64,000 nt of DNA from RYN-230 sp963814645 (GTDB taxonomy: Bacteria; Actinomycetota; Actinomycetes; Streptosporangiales; Streptosporangiaceae), in contig CAWFDX010000009.1 in NCBI GenBank assembly GCA_963814645.1, positions 310,001-374,000 of the forward strand, in the 5' to 3' direction. This document shows, one piece after another, positions 34,764-43,079 of the stretch (position 1 is its first letter; the number at the start of each line of letters is the position of its first letter). A program made the translations under genes and the position numbers. The notes under the pieces were generated by a model. The model searched no databases. It was not told the origin of the DNA and saw only the letters and a program-made list of their open reading frames with translations.

Positions 34764-35909
34764 GTGTCGGATATCCGCCATCAGCCCGAGGTGCCCACCC
34801 AGGCGCTGGCCTACGCGGCCGGCGACGTCATCGACCGGCACCGGCACGACGAGCACCAGCTGATCTACGTCAGCACCGGGGTGATCGCGATCACCACCGA
34901 GCACGGTTCCTGGGTGGCCGCGCCCGACCGGGCGGTGTGGATCCCGGCCGGGATCTGGCACGAACACCGGTTCTACGGGCACACCTCGTTCCACTCCGTG
35001 GGGTTCATTACCTCCCCCACCCACCTCCCCATCCCGCTTCAACTGCCCACCGGTACGCCGACGGTCGTCGCGGCCGGTGGGCTGATCCGCGAGCTGATGA
35101 TCGCCTGCACCGAGGCCGGGCTGCGGCCGGCCGAAGAACGGCGCATCCGCGCCGTGCTCATCGACCGGCTCGGCCGGGTGGAGGTCCAGCCCCTGTCACT
35201 GCCCCGCGCGCAGGATCCCAGGCTGGCCCGGGCCTGCCAGCTCGTCACCGACGACCTCAGCCAGCCCCGGCCGGTCAGCTGGCTGGCCCGCGCGGCCGGC
35301 ACCAGCGACCGGACGCTGACCCGGCTGTTCCGCACCGAGTTCGGCATGACGTATCCGCAGTGGCGCACCCAGACCCGGGTGCTGCATGCGCTCATTCACC
35401 TGGCCGAGGGCGCGTCGGTCACCCAGACCGCCCGCCGCTGCGGCTTCGCCACCGCCAGCGCCTTCATCGACACGTTCACCCGGACCATGGGCCAGACTCC
35501 TGGCCAGTACCGGGCCAGTTCTGCTGAGTTACCCACCCAGCCCGCCGTCCTACTCCGCCTGCCTAGTGCCTGTCCGGGGCATCTCCGGGCACACTCGCCC
35601 CGACTGACTGGCGCGGGAATCAATGTACGTCAGGGCCGTTACTGGCGGCGTTGCGCCGTGCGGTTGCGGATTTCCGGGTCGATGCCTTGGCTGGTGGTGA
35701 TGCCGTCGAGAAGCCGGCGGACTCCCCAGAGGTATTGCTCGGTGGAGATGTTGCTGGCCATGGTGGCTGCCGCTGCTACGACCCGGGGGAACTGGCCGGC
35801 TGGGGCGTCGGCGAGCGCCTGGTGCCGGGCGGCTATCCGTTCCGCCGTGGATGGCGAGCCAGGCTGGTTCAGGTCCGCGATGTCCAGGGCGACCGAGCTG
35901 AACACGTAG
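34764..35909 (+). CDS. AraC-family regulator with cupin N-terminus
   Basis: 381 residues as read from the GTG at 34764. An N-terminal cupin-like sensor (about 1-130; IDRHRHDEHQLIYVSTGVI, VWIPAGIWHEHRF) precedes the two-HTH AraC domain (about 155-255; VSWLARAAGTSDRTLTRLFR, CGFATASAFIDTFTRTMGQT). Family members end near residue 260; here about 120 extra residues run antisense through the TetR gene. A nearby alternative frame stops at 35607, so the natural stop may have been lost. It diverges from the MFS gene by 54 bases. Confidence 0.85.
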   Translation: MSDIRHQPEVPTQALAYAAGDVIDRHRHDEHQLIYVSTGVIAITTEHGSWVAAPDRAVWIPAGIWHEHRFYGHTSFHSVGFITSPTHLPIPLQLPTGTPTVVAAGGLIRELMIACTEAGLRPAEERRIRAVLIDRLGRVEVQPLSLPRAQDPRLARACQLVTDDLSQPRPVSWLARAAGTSDRTLTRLFRTEFGMTYPQWRTQTRVLHALIHLAEGASVTQTARRCGFATASAFIDTFTRTMGQTPGQYRASSAELPTQPAVLLRLPSACPGHLRAHSPRLTGAGINVRQGRYWRRCAVRLRISGSMPWLVVMPSRSRRTPQRYCSVEMLLAMVAAAATTRGNWPAGASASAWCRAAIRSAVDGEPGWFRSAMSRATELNT

Positions 35910-36364
35910 CCGAACAGCAGGTGGGACGCGCGCGCGGCGTCGGTGGGGGTGAGGCCAGCGTCAGCCAACAGCTCGAGGAGCCGTTCACTCAGAGCCAGCG
36001 CGTGCTGGCCGGTCCTGGGCTGGCCGATCATCAACGTTGCCGCGCCGGGATGGGCAACCAGCCGCGCCCGCAGTTCGATGGCGAGGGATTCCACGCGCTG
36101 CCGCCATGGCTGTGCGCGGTCGGCGAAGACGCCGTGGTCGACCTCACTGAACAGGCGCTCGACCAGGGCTCTGATGACGGCGGCCTTATCCGGGAAGTAG
36201 GTGTACACCGCGTTAGGAGCTACACCGACCTTGGCGGCGATGCCCCGCACCGACGCCCCGTTTGCCCCGCCTTCATCGAGCAGCTGCATCGCGGCGTCGA
36301 GGATCTCATCCTCGGTCAGCGCCCGCCGGGGGCCTGGGCGCCTCCGCTTGCTCGGTACTGCCAT
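35639..36364 (-). CDS. TetR-family regulator (TetR C-terminal class)
   Basis: 241 residues. HTH in LTEDEILDAAMQLLDEGGAN, ASVRGIAAKVGVAPNAVYTYF and PDKAAVIRALVERLF; the C-terminal domain (about 85-220) resembles the TetR_C_1 dimerisation domain found in tetracycline-type repressors (FGYVFSSVALDIAD). A large palindromic operator lies between it and the divergent small membrane protein gene at 36455. Its last 270 bases overlap the read-through tail of the AraC gene on the other strand. Confidence 0.9.
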   Translation of the reverse strand: MAVPSKRRRPGPRRALTEDEILDAAMQLLDEGGANGASVRGIAAKVGVAPNAVYTYFPDKAAVIRALVERLFSEVDHGVFADRAQPWRQRVESLAIELRARLVAHPGAATLMIGQPRTGQHALALSERLLELLADAGLTPTDAARASHLLFGYVFSSVALDIADLNQPGSPSTAERIAARHQALADAPAGQFPRVVAAAATMASNISTEQYLWGVRRLLDGITTSQGIDPEIRNRTAQRRQ

Positions 36365-36398
36365 TGGGTGGCCCTCCGCTTGACTTCTTTCTGAACAG

Positions 36399-36433
36399 CG
36401 TACAGTATTTGTACGTCGTACAAAATCTGTACG
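36399..36433. promoter_or_regulatory. concentric palindromic TetR operator
   Basis: The inner palindrome TTTGTACGTCGTACAAA (36408-36424) is perfect around a central T. The outer half-sites CGTACAG (36399-36405) and CTGTACG (36427-36433) share the same centre at 36416. Together the 35 bases are symmetrical at 15 of 17 paired positions, as expected for two overlapping TetR dimers. It lies 34 bases from the TetR start and 22 bases from the divergent gene. Confidence 0.78.
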
Positions 36434-36454
36434 GCGTTAAGAGATGAGCGTGCG

Positions 36455-36754
36455 ATGACCGAGACCCGAGTTCCTTACCCCGTCCATGCCGACGCGTCGC
36501 TGGACCCGCCGACCACCAGGACGACCCTCCTGCATCAGATGCGTCCCTGGCCGCCCGCGTGGCGCAGGCCAATGGAGGACCGGCCGCCCTACGCCGTGTG
36601 GGTCATCGGTGGCCTGGTCGTCTGGGCATTCATCCTGGCTGGCTTCATGTCATGGGACCTGCACAGCACATCCCGTGCCGCCATCTGGGCCATCTTCGCA
36701 GGCTGGTGCATCGGTGTGCTCGGCGCATCCATTGCCCGGAAGATCTACAGGTAA
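36455..36754 (+). CDS. small two-TM membrane protein
   Basis: 99 residues. After a 45-residue soluble N-terminus come two membrane helices: YAVWVIGGLVVWAFILAGFM (about 47-66) and AAIWAIFAGWCIGVLGASIA (about 75-94), ending in a basic tail. No family recognised. Transcribed divergently from the TetR gene across its operator, so it is the presumed target. The size would suit an accessory or small efflux-related protein, but no transporter motif is seen. Confidence 0.62.
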   Translation: MTETRVPYPVHADASLDPPTTRTTLLHQMRPWPPAWRRPMEDRPPYAVWVIGGLVVWAFILAGFMSWDLHSTSRAAIWAIFAGWCIGVLGASIARKIYR

Positions 36755-36898
36755 GGCACCGGCGCACAATCCGCACCAGACGTCTCCCGGCTCGCGCGGC
36801 ACCGGTGCCGCCCCTGGCGGGACTGATGTGCCCCGTGTTACGCCTCCCGCGCGGCCCAGGCCGCCCCGCGGCGCCTTTCACCGCGCTGATGTGAGGGG

Positions 36899-37600
36899 TT
36901 ACTGCAGCCACCTGTCGGCGAGTTTGCGTGCCCCGGCCAGGAAGTCGTCAAGCTCATCTGCGCTCAGTTGCCGGTCAGCTATCAGTCCAGCCAGCAGCAC
37001 GATCATGAGCCCGCCCATGTCTTTGCCGCCCAGCTCAGTGTCCTCATCATTGAGCGCCGCCTGGATCAGGCGCTCGGCAGCACTCGGGTCGATGGACTCG
37101 GCCAGCGCTCCGGACCTGGATCGCAGATCCGGTACAAACCCGATCACGCCGGTGGTGCTCCCCGGCCCGAAACGCTGACTGACGGTGATGAAAGCCGCGG
37201 TCACCAGGGCGACATAACCGACCCTCGCCGTCCCGGTCAAGCGGTGCATACAGTTGCGTGTGCTCGTCCATATCGTCGGCGAGGTAGGCGCGCAGCTCCG
37301 CGGTAGCCGGATCGCCAGTCCCAGCACGGATGTGCTCGGCGTAGGCCGCCCGGCCGAGCGTCTCGGCCTGGTGCCCGTCCGTCTTGACCGAACTCGCCGT
37401 GTCAGTCGACCGCCCGCGCTGACCGGCCCGGGAGTCATCTTCACCGGTCTGGAAGCCGTTGTGGTCCGGGCTGCCGGTGGGGATAGGCGCGCCACGGCCG
37501 CGGGCCTTGTCGCCGTATTCGACGTGGGCGTCAACCCCAACACGGCCCCTAACCAGCCGCTGACCTGTTGGTTTCTTGCGTCCGCTCTGAGCTTGCGGTC
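36899..37600 (-). pseudogene. unrecognised gene readable only across a frame change
   Basis: The downstream part (about 37240 to 36899) reads VGYVALVTAAFITVSQRFGP, then DPSAAERLIQAALNDEDTEL and IADRQLSADELDDFLAGARK, plausible helical coding sequence. The upstream part makes sense only in a different frame: VDAHVEYGDKARGRGAP, TLGRAAYAEHIRAGTGDPAT and ELRAYLADDMDEHTQLYAPL. The join lies near 37215-37250. No ATG/GTG with a ribosome site was found at the upstream end. I do not recognise the family; it looks like a decayed or frameshifted gene. Confidence 0.42.
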
Positions 37601-37671
37601 AGCGAGCACTGAGGCCGGTCTCAGAGGGTGGTCACATACCGGGGCTGTGCGACAGCGGGAAGGCGGGCCTC

Positions 37672-38847
37672 ATGAACGGAACCAGGAAATTCAGCGTCAG
37701 ACGTGGCATCGCGCTGGACACGTCAGGGCCTGCCCAGCCGTCTGAGGGCCGGGCCAAGCGGGTGTTCGCGCTGGTGCTGCTGGTGGCCACGGTGGCGGTA
37801 GGGCTGGCGGAGTTCGTCGCGGGCCATGGGCTGATCCCCATCGCCTGGCTGTCGGTCGGCCCACTGCTGGCCTCCCTGGTGCTGTCGCCATGGATCACCG
37901 CCGGGGTGGCGGGCGCGGCGGTGCTGGCGGGCCTCGGGTTCTTCGCCAGCCAGCCCGGCTCGCCGGGGATCCTCACCTCGCATCTGAGCGTGCTGGTGCT
38001 GCTGGCCGCGTTCGCCGTGGCCAACGCGGTGCTGCGCACCGCGGCGCAGCGGCGGCTCAGCCAGGCCCGGGCGGTGGCCCGGGTGGCGCAGAGCGCGCTG
38101 CTGCGCGAGGTCCCGGCCACCGTCACCGCGGGGCGGCTGGCTTCGCGGTATATCTCGGCCGCGGCGGAGGCGCGGGTGGGCGGTGACGTGCTCGAGGTCG
38201 TCCCGGACGCGGCCCGGCCGCGCTGGATGATCGGGGACACCCGCGGCAAGGGGCTGCCCGCGGTGCGCCTGGCCAACGTCGCGATGACCAGCTTCCGGGA
38301 CGCCTGCGCCCAGCCCGGCCTGTCCCTGCCGGAGATCGCGCGGGTGGTGGACCGGTCCGTCACCCGGGCCGCGGGCGACGAGGATTTCGTGACCGCCGTG
38401 TTCGCCGAACTCGACCCGCGCGGCTGGCTGCAACTGGTGACCTGCGGGCACCCGCCGGCACTGCGGCTGACCGCCGACGGCGGGCTGCAGGCGCTGACCC
38501 CGCGCGCCTATGCGACGCCACTGGGCCTGCATCCTGACCCGCAGCCGTCCACGTTCACGATCAGCCCGGGCGACCGGCTGGTGTTCTACACCGACGGGCT
38601 GCTCGAGGCGCGCGACCGGGCGGGCCGGTACTTCCGGCTGGAAGACTGCGCCAGCTCGCTGCGTCAGCCAGACCTGCAGGGCGCCGTGGACGGGCTGCTC
38701 GGCCAGGTCCTCGCGCACACCAGGCACAAGCTGGACGACGACGTCGCGGTGCTGCTGGTGGAAGTGGCACCGGTCCGTGCGGCCACCCAGCGGCCACCTG
38801 AGCGTGACCGGGCAGCGGCCTTGACCGCGGCAGCCGGAGCGGCCTGA
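37672..38847 (+). CDS. membrane PP2C/SpoIIE-type serine phosphatase
   Basis: 391 residues. Three or four membrane helices (about 28-135; VFALVLLVATVAVGLAEFVA, TSHLSVLVLLAAFAVANAVL) precede a PP2C_SIG/SpoIIE domain (about 165-370). Metal-binding motifs are GGDVLEVV, GDTRGKGLPAVRLA, and DRLVFYTDGLLEARD, with the final LDDDVAVLLV. Such phosphatases dephosphorylate anti-sigma-factor antagonists in partner-switching pathways. No GAF/PAS domain is present and no anti-sigma kinase is adjacent. Confidence 0.92.
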   Translation: MNGTRKFSVRRGIALDTSGPAQPSEGRAKRVFALVLLVATVAVGLAEFVAGHGLIPIAWLSVGPLLASLVLSPWITAGVAGAAVLAGLGFFASQPGSPGILTSHLSVLVLLAAFAVANAVLRTAAQRRLSQARAVARVAQSALLREVPATVTAGRLASRYISAAAEARVGGDVLEVVPDAARPRWMIGDTRGKGLPAVRLANVAMTSFRDACAQPGLSLPEIARVVDRSVTRAAGDEDFVTAVFAELDPRGWLQLVTCGHPPALRLTADGGLQALTPRAYATPLGLHPDPQPSTFTISPGDRLVFYTDGLLEARDRAGRYFRLEDCASSLRQPDLQGAVDGLLGQVLAHTRHKLDDDVAVLLVEVAPVRAATQRPPERDRAAALTAAAGAA

Positions 38848-38923
38848 CCGGGCGGGTCAGCTGACGACCGGGGCCGACCGGTCCTGGATGCGCAGCCGAC
38901 CGTTCACCAGGTGGGCCAGGCGG

Positions 38924-39319
38924 TCAGCCGGGTGGGGCAGAGCCGCCGAACCCGCCGCCGGGGAACCCGCCGCCGAACCCGCCGCACGCCTGGATGGCCT
39001 TATGGAACTTCGAGGAGTTAGCGCCGCCGAACCCGCCGCTTGGCCGGCTGCCGGGCTGGAAGCTGCCGGACGTCGGCCGCGCGGTCGGCGGAGTGCCGGA
39101 CCCGGAGCCGCCGAAGTTCGGCAGGGACACGCCGTGCTTCTGCAGGCACTCACGGAACGAGGAGCTGCCGGGGCGGCCGCTTGATCCGCTTGATCCGGAT
39201 GACGGCGTCGATGAGCTGCTGGCCGCCGTGCACCCAGTGGCCAGCACCGCCGTGAGCAGCACCGGCCCGACCACGCGCCGGGACCGGTGACGGCCCAGGG
39301 CCTGGTTGAGGCTGATCAT
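38924..39319 (-). CDS. lipoprotein with CLxxHGV motif and Gly-rich tail
   Basis: 131 residues with AAGGAGA upstream of the ATG at 39319. Signal peptide and lipobox (VLLTAVLATGCTA) give a mature Cys near residue 30. A Ser/Gly linker leads to FRECLQKHGVSLPNFGG, related to the CMRxHG motif of the lipoprotein at 27447, followed by a second Cys in KAIQACGGFGGG and a Gly/Phe-rich end. It lies downstream of the kinase gene at 39480 on the same strand, so it may be a member or target of that regulon. Confidence 0.72.
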   Translation of the reverse strand: MISLNQALGRHRSRRVVGPVLLTAVLATGCTAASSSSTPSSGSSGSSGRPGSSSFRECLQKHGVSLPNFGGSGSGTPPTARPTSGSFQPGSRPSGGFGGANSSKFHKAIQACGGFGGGFPGGGFGGSAPPG

Positions 39320-39479
39320 GGTTTCTCCTTAGCTACTGGGGGCAGGTGGAGTGGGCCGGGGAGGTGGGTGGGGGCTGGCTCCAGTAGCTAAGGGCATGGA
39401 ACTTGGGATCTCGTTGCGGCTGGCTCCGGGCTTGCTGGCCGCCGCCGCGTGGCTGACCGCCTGCCCAGGCAACCGCGAG

Positions 39480-40979
39480 CTAGCGTTCGGCGGGCGCCGG
39501 GGACTGGCGTTCAGCCGAATAAAGCGGGAGCTGGACGTGGAACGTTGCGCCCTGGCCAGGCTGGCTGTCTACCCCGATGGCGCCGCCGTGCGCGGCGGCC
39601 AGCGTGGCCGCGATGGCCAGGCCGAGGCCGGTACCGCCCCGGGCGCGGCTGCGGGCGCGGTCGGTGCGGTAGAACCGCTCGAACACCCGCGACGCCTGCT
39701 GGGGTGACATGCCCGGGCCGTTGTCGGCTACGGTGAGCAGGCCGGACGGCGGCGCACTGGTCACCGTCACGGTGACGGCCGACCCGGCCGGGGTGTGCTG
39801 CACGGCGTTGCTGATCAGGTTGTCCACGATCTGGCGCAGCCGGCCGTGGTCGCCCTGGACGATGACCGGCTCGGCGGCCCACACCGTGATCACGTGGTCC
39901 CGGTTGGCCGGCCCGGCCGCCACCACGGCCTCGACGGCGATGCTGGCCAGGTCAACCGGGCGGAAGTCCAGCGGGCGGTGCTCATCGAACTGGGCCAGCA
40001 GCAGCAGGTCATCCACCAGGCGGCCCATCCGGCCGGCTTCGGCCTGGATGAGGGCCATGGCCCGGAGCAGCTCAGTGTGGCTGGCCGCCTCGCCCTGCTG
40101 CAAAGAGAACTCGGCCAGGCCGCGCACCGAGGTCAGCGGCGTGCGAAGCTCGTGGCTGGCGTCGGCGACGAACCGGCGCATCCGGTCCTCGGAGTCCACC
40201 GCCCGGGCCTCCCCCTCGGCGCGGGCCCGGTACGCCGCCTCGATCCGGCCCAGCATCGTGTTGAGCGCCCCGGCCAGCCGGCCCACCTCGGTCCGCCGGG
40301 ACGGATGGTCGATGCGCTGGGACAGGTCGCCGGCCGCGATCGCGGCGGCGCTGCGCTCGATCCGGGCCAGCGGGGCCAGGCCGACCCGGACCAGCGGGAT
40401 GCCCAGGATGACCAGCAGGATCAGCGCGACGGCCCCGGCCGCGGCGTCGGCGATCTCCAGGCGGGTGACCGTGCTGTCCAGGCCGTCGAGGCTGTACCCG
40501 ATGACCACGTGCCGCCCGCCGGGCAGCGCGCGGACTATCACCCGCCAGTCATGGCCCGGCGCGCCCGCGGCGGTCACGGTGAACGGGCCGGACGAGCTGT
40601 CCTCCTGGGCGGCCGACAGCTGCGGCGGGTGGGCCACGTGCACCGAATCCGCGGCCACCCGGCTGTGCCCATCGGCGCCGACCACCCGCACGTAAAACTG
40701 GGTGGGCAGGCCCTGGCCCTGGCCCGCGGGCGGGCGGCCCGGCGGCCGGGGGTGGCCCAGGATGTGGCTGGCCACCGACGCGAAGCCTGCCAACTGCGCG
40801 TCGCCCCGGTCGAGCAGGTAACCGGACAGCAGCGCGGTGCCCAGCCACCCGGTGACCACCGAGGTGACGGTGACCAGGATGGCCGCCACAGCCAGCACCC
40901 GGACCCGCAGCGACGCCTCGGTCAGCACCGCCCGGACCCGCAGCGTGGCGTTGGCCAGCGCCGCCCGCACCCGTGTCAC
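39480..40979 (-). CDS. membrane sensor histidine kinase
   Basis: 499 residues from a GTG at 40979 that overlaps the regulator's stop (GTGA). TM1 about 26-48, an extracellular sensor of about 120 residues, TM2 about 185-207, HAMP, HisKA with ASHELRTPLTSVRGLAEFSL, and HATPase_c with NLISNAVQHTP, VADNGPGMSP and GGTGLGLAI. Unlike the kinase at 11387, it has no insert in the dimerisation hairpin. Coupled translation with the upstream regulator indicates a true pair. Confidence 0.92.
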   Translation of the reverse strand: MTRVRAALANATLRVRAVLTEASLRVRVLAVAAILVTVTSVVTGWLGTALLSGYLLDRGDAQLAGFASVASHILGHPRPPGRPPAGQGQGLPTQFYVRVVGADGHSRVAADSVHVAHPPQLSAAQEDSSSGPFTVTAAGAPGHDWRVIVRALPGGRHVVIGYSLDGLDSTVTRLEIADAAAGAVALILLVILGIPLVRVGLAPLARIERSAAAIAAGDLSQRIDHPSRRTEVGRLAGALNTMLGRIEAAYRARAEGEARAVDSEDRMRRFVADASHELRTPLTSVRGLAEFSLQQGEAASHTELLRAMALIQAEAGRMGRLVDDLLLLAQFDEHRPLDFRPVDLASIAVEAVVAAGPANRDHVITVWAAEPVIVQGDHGRLRQIVDNLISNAVQHTPAGSAVTVTVTSAPPSGLLTVADNGPGMSPQQASRVFERFYRTDRARSRARGGTGLGLAIAATLAAAHGGAIGVDSQPGQGATFHVQLPLYSAERQSPAPAER

Positions 40980-41713
40980 GGCGGCGGGATCCGCAGCACA
41001 TACCCGACACCGCGGACGGTGTGGATCAGTTTCGGCTCGCCCTGGTCCACCTTGCGCCGCAGGTAGCTGACGCACGGCTCGACCACGCCCCCGTCGCCGC
41101 GGAAGCTGTAGTCCCAGACATGGTCCAGGATCTGCGCCCGGCTGAGCACCCGCCCGGCGTTGATCATGAGGAAGCGCAGCAGCTTGAATTCGGTCGGCGT
41201 GAGCGCCACCACCGAGCCGGCCCGCCTGACCTGGTGGCTGTCCTCGTCGAGTTCCAGGTCGGCCACCGCCAGCCGGGCGCCGCCGCCGGAAGGCTCCGGC
41301 CCGGAGCGGCGCAGCACGGCCCGGATCCGGGCCAGCACCTCATCCAGGCTGAACGGCTTGGTGACGTAGTCATCCCCGCCGATGGTCAGCCCGGTCACCC
41401 GGTCGGCCACGGCCGCGCGGGCGGTGATGAAGATGACCGGCACCCGCGGCCCGCCGGACCGCAGGGTGCGGACCACCTCGAAGCCGTCCCCGTCGGGCAG
41501 CATCACATCCAGCAGGATCAGGTCCGGCCGGCACGCGGCCGCGGACCGCAGCGCGCTTGCACCGCTGCTCGCGGTCACCACGTCGAACCCGGCGAACCGC
41601 AGCGACCCGGACAGCAGCTCCAGGATGGTCGGCTCGTCCTCCACCACCAGCAGCCGCGCCTCGTCACCCGCCGCGGCCAGCGGGCCCGCTTCCGGTCCCT
41701 CTGCAGGTCCCAT
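40976..41713 (-). CDS. OmpR/PhoB-family response regulator
   Basis: 245 residues from the ATG at 41713 (GGGAG upstream); a longer reading to 41830 adds unlikely sequence. Receiver with LLVVEDEPTILELL, phospho-Asp in DLILLDVMLPDGDG, FITARAA and YVTKPFSLDEV; winged HTH with LTPTEFKLLRFLM and PKLIHTVRGVGYVLR. It is very similar to the regulator at 10646, and the two systems probably arose by duplication. Cross-talk is possible but not shown. Confidence 0.92.
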   Translation of the reverse strand: MGPAEGPEAGPLAAAGDEARLLVVEDEPTILELLSGSLRFAGFDVVTASSGASALRSAAACRPDLILLDVMLPDGDGFEVVRTLRSGGPRVPVIFITARAAVADRVTGLTIGGDDYVTKPFSLDEVLARIRAVLRRSGPEPSGGGARLAVADLELDEDSHQVRRAGSVVALTPTEFKLLRFLMINAGRVLSRAQILDHVWDYSFRGDGGVVEPCVSYLRRKVDQGEPKLIHTVRGVGYVLRIPPP

Positions 41714-41867
41714 GCTCCCGACGATCCCGCAGCAATCTTGTGGTCCGCTGCACGCGAACCCCAATCCAGCTGAACGCCAGCTCGTGGCCGGTCGCCCGCT
41801 CAGCCGCCCGGCCGCTGGCACTAAGGTCACCAGATCCTGGCGATGCCGGGCTCACCTGCCCTGGCTC

Positions 41868-41873
41868 TACGCT
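41868..41873 (+). promoter_or_regulatory. possible -10 element of a leaderless mRNA
   Basis: TACGCT ends six bases before the ATG at 41880 and fits the TANNNT actinobacterial -10 pattern, with no ribosome-binding site between. This arrangement suggests that transcription starts at the ATG. A -35 was not identified. Confidence 0.4.
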
Positions 41874-41879
41874 GCCCGC

Positions 41880-42731
41880 ATGGAGCCGCGCCATCATGTG
41901 CTGGGGCCTGCCACCGTGTACCGGATCGGCTTTGGCGCGATGCAGTTGCCCGGCCCGGGCGTGTTCGGCCCGCCGCCCGACCGCGACGCGGCCATCGCGG
42001 TGCTGCGCCGCGCGGCCGACCTCGGCGTCAACCACATCGACACGGCCCAGTTCTATGGGCCCGATGTCGCCAACGAGCTCATCCGGGCGGCGCTGCATCC
42101 CTACCCACCGGGGCTTGCCCTGGTCAGCAAAGTCGGCGCGCGGCGGGACGCGGCCGGCGGAGTGCTCCGCTACGACCGGCCGGACCAGCTCCGCCGCGGC
42201 ATCGAGGACAACCTGCGCAGCCTGGGGGCCGACCACCTGACCGTGGTCAACTTGCGCCTGATCGACAGCGCCCGGCCGGACCAGCTGTTCGACGATCAGC
42301 TCGCCGCCATGGTGAAAGCGCGCGAGGACGGGCTGATCGGCGGGGTCGGGCTGAGCAACGTCTCCCCCGCCCACCTCCGGCACGCGCTCGCCGTCACCGA
42401 CATCGCCTGCGTGCAGAACCTGCTGAACCTGGCGGACCGCCGCGCCCAGCCGGTACTGGAGGAGTGCCACGCCCGTGGCATCGCGTTCGTGCCCTTCTTC
42501 CCGCTCGGCTCCGGCTTCGCCAACCGCAATCCGGTCCTGGCCAGCCCGCCGGTGACCGCCACCGCGGCCCGGCTGGGCTGCACGCCAGCCCAGGTCGCCC
42601 TGGCCTGGCTCCTTGACCTGCGGCCCGAGGTGCTGCTGATCCCCGGCACGTCCTCGATCCGGCACCTCGAGGAGAACATGGCCGTCGCGAACGTCAACTT
42701 GGACGCGCAGGCTCGCGACCTGCTCGGCTGA
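41880..42731 (+). CDS. aldo/keto reductase
   Basis: 283 residues, a complete (alpha/beta)8 barrel. The catalytic Asp and Tyr are in NHIDTAQFYGPDVANELIR and the Lys in LVSKVGARRD. The usual catalytic His position reads VVNLRLID, as in the YdbC-like branch of the family. Phosphate binding is in LIPGTSSIRHLEEN near the C-terminus. NADPH-dependent reduction of aldehydes or ketones is likely. Start chosen at the ATG, apparently leaderless. Confidence 0.9.
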   Translation: MEPRHHVLGPATVYRIGFGAMQLPGPGVFGPPPDRDAAIAVLRRAADLGVNHIDTAQFYGPDVANELIRAALHPYPPGLALVSKVGARRDAAGGVLRYDRPDQLRRGIEDNLRSLGADHLTVVNLRLIDSARPDQLFDDQLAAMVKAREDGLIGGVGLSNVSPAHLRHALAVTDIACVQNLLNLADRRAQPVLEECHARGIAFVPFFPLGSGFANRNPVLASPPVTATAARLGCTPAQVALAWLLDLRPEVLLIPGTSSIRHLEENMAVANVNLDAQARDLLG

Positions 42732-42751
42732 CCCGCGCCGCCGCCGGGTCA
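42729..42751 (+). terminator. terminator of the aldo/keto reductase gene
   Basis: TGACCCG (42729-42735), overlapping the stop codon, pairs with CGGGTCA (42745-42751) around a nine-base GC loop. Confidence 0.5.
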
Positions 42752-42840
42752 GCCGGTCCCCACAGCAGCGACCTCAACGCCGCCCCAGCTCAGGCGTGGC
42801 CGGCCGCGTCGCCGCCCGGACCGGGCGGATCGGCCGGCAT

Positions 42841-43014
42841 TCAACAACCGGGCTGGCCGTGGTTGCCGCAGCAGTTCTGGTGCGTGCGCAGCTTGATCAG
42901 GGTGTTGGCGGCCGCCATCCGCGCCTTGGCCAGGAACGAGGCGTCGCAGGAAGCCCAGTTGGCGAAGAAGGCCGCCCGGCTTGGCTGCGGCTCATGGTCA
43001 TGGCCCTGGCACAT
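42841..43014 (-). CDS. 57-residue Cys/His-rich conserved small protein
   Basis: Read from an ATG at 43014 (GGATAGGG upstream) to a TGA at 42841-42843. It starts MCQGHDHEPQPSRAAFF, continues ANWASCDASFLAKARMAAAN and TLIKLRTHQNCCGNHGQPGC. Five Cys and four His in 57 residues suggest metal or cluster binding, and the C-terminal HQNCCGN-GQPGC block looks strongly constrained; I recall similar short proteins in other actinomycetes, function unknown. The opposite-strand reading frame here has no family-like content. It is flanked by an aldo/keto reductase and a tautomerase gene. Confidence 0.7.
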   Translation of the reverse strand: MCQGHDHEPQPSRAAFFANWASCDASFLAKARMAAANTLIKLRTHQNCCGNHGQPGC

Positions 43015-43079
43015 GACATAACCCTATCCACGGGCCGTCACCTGCGGCATCACCTGGCCGGTGCCGGGCCGGGCTGTCC

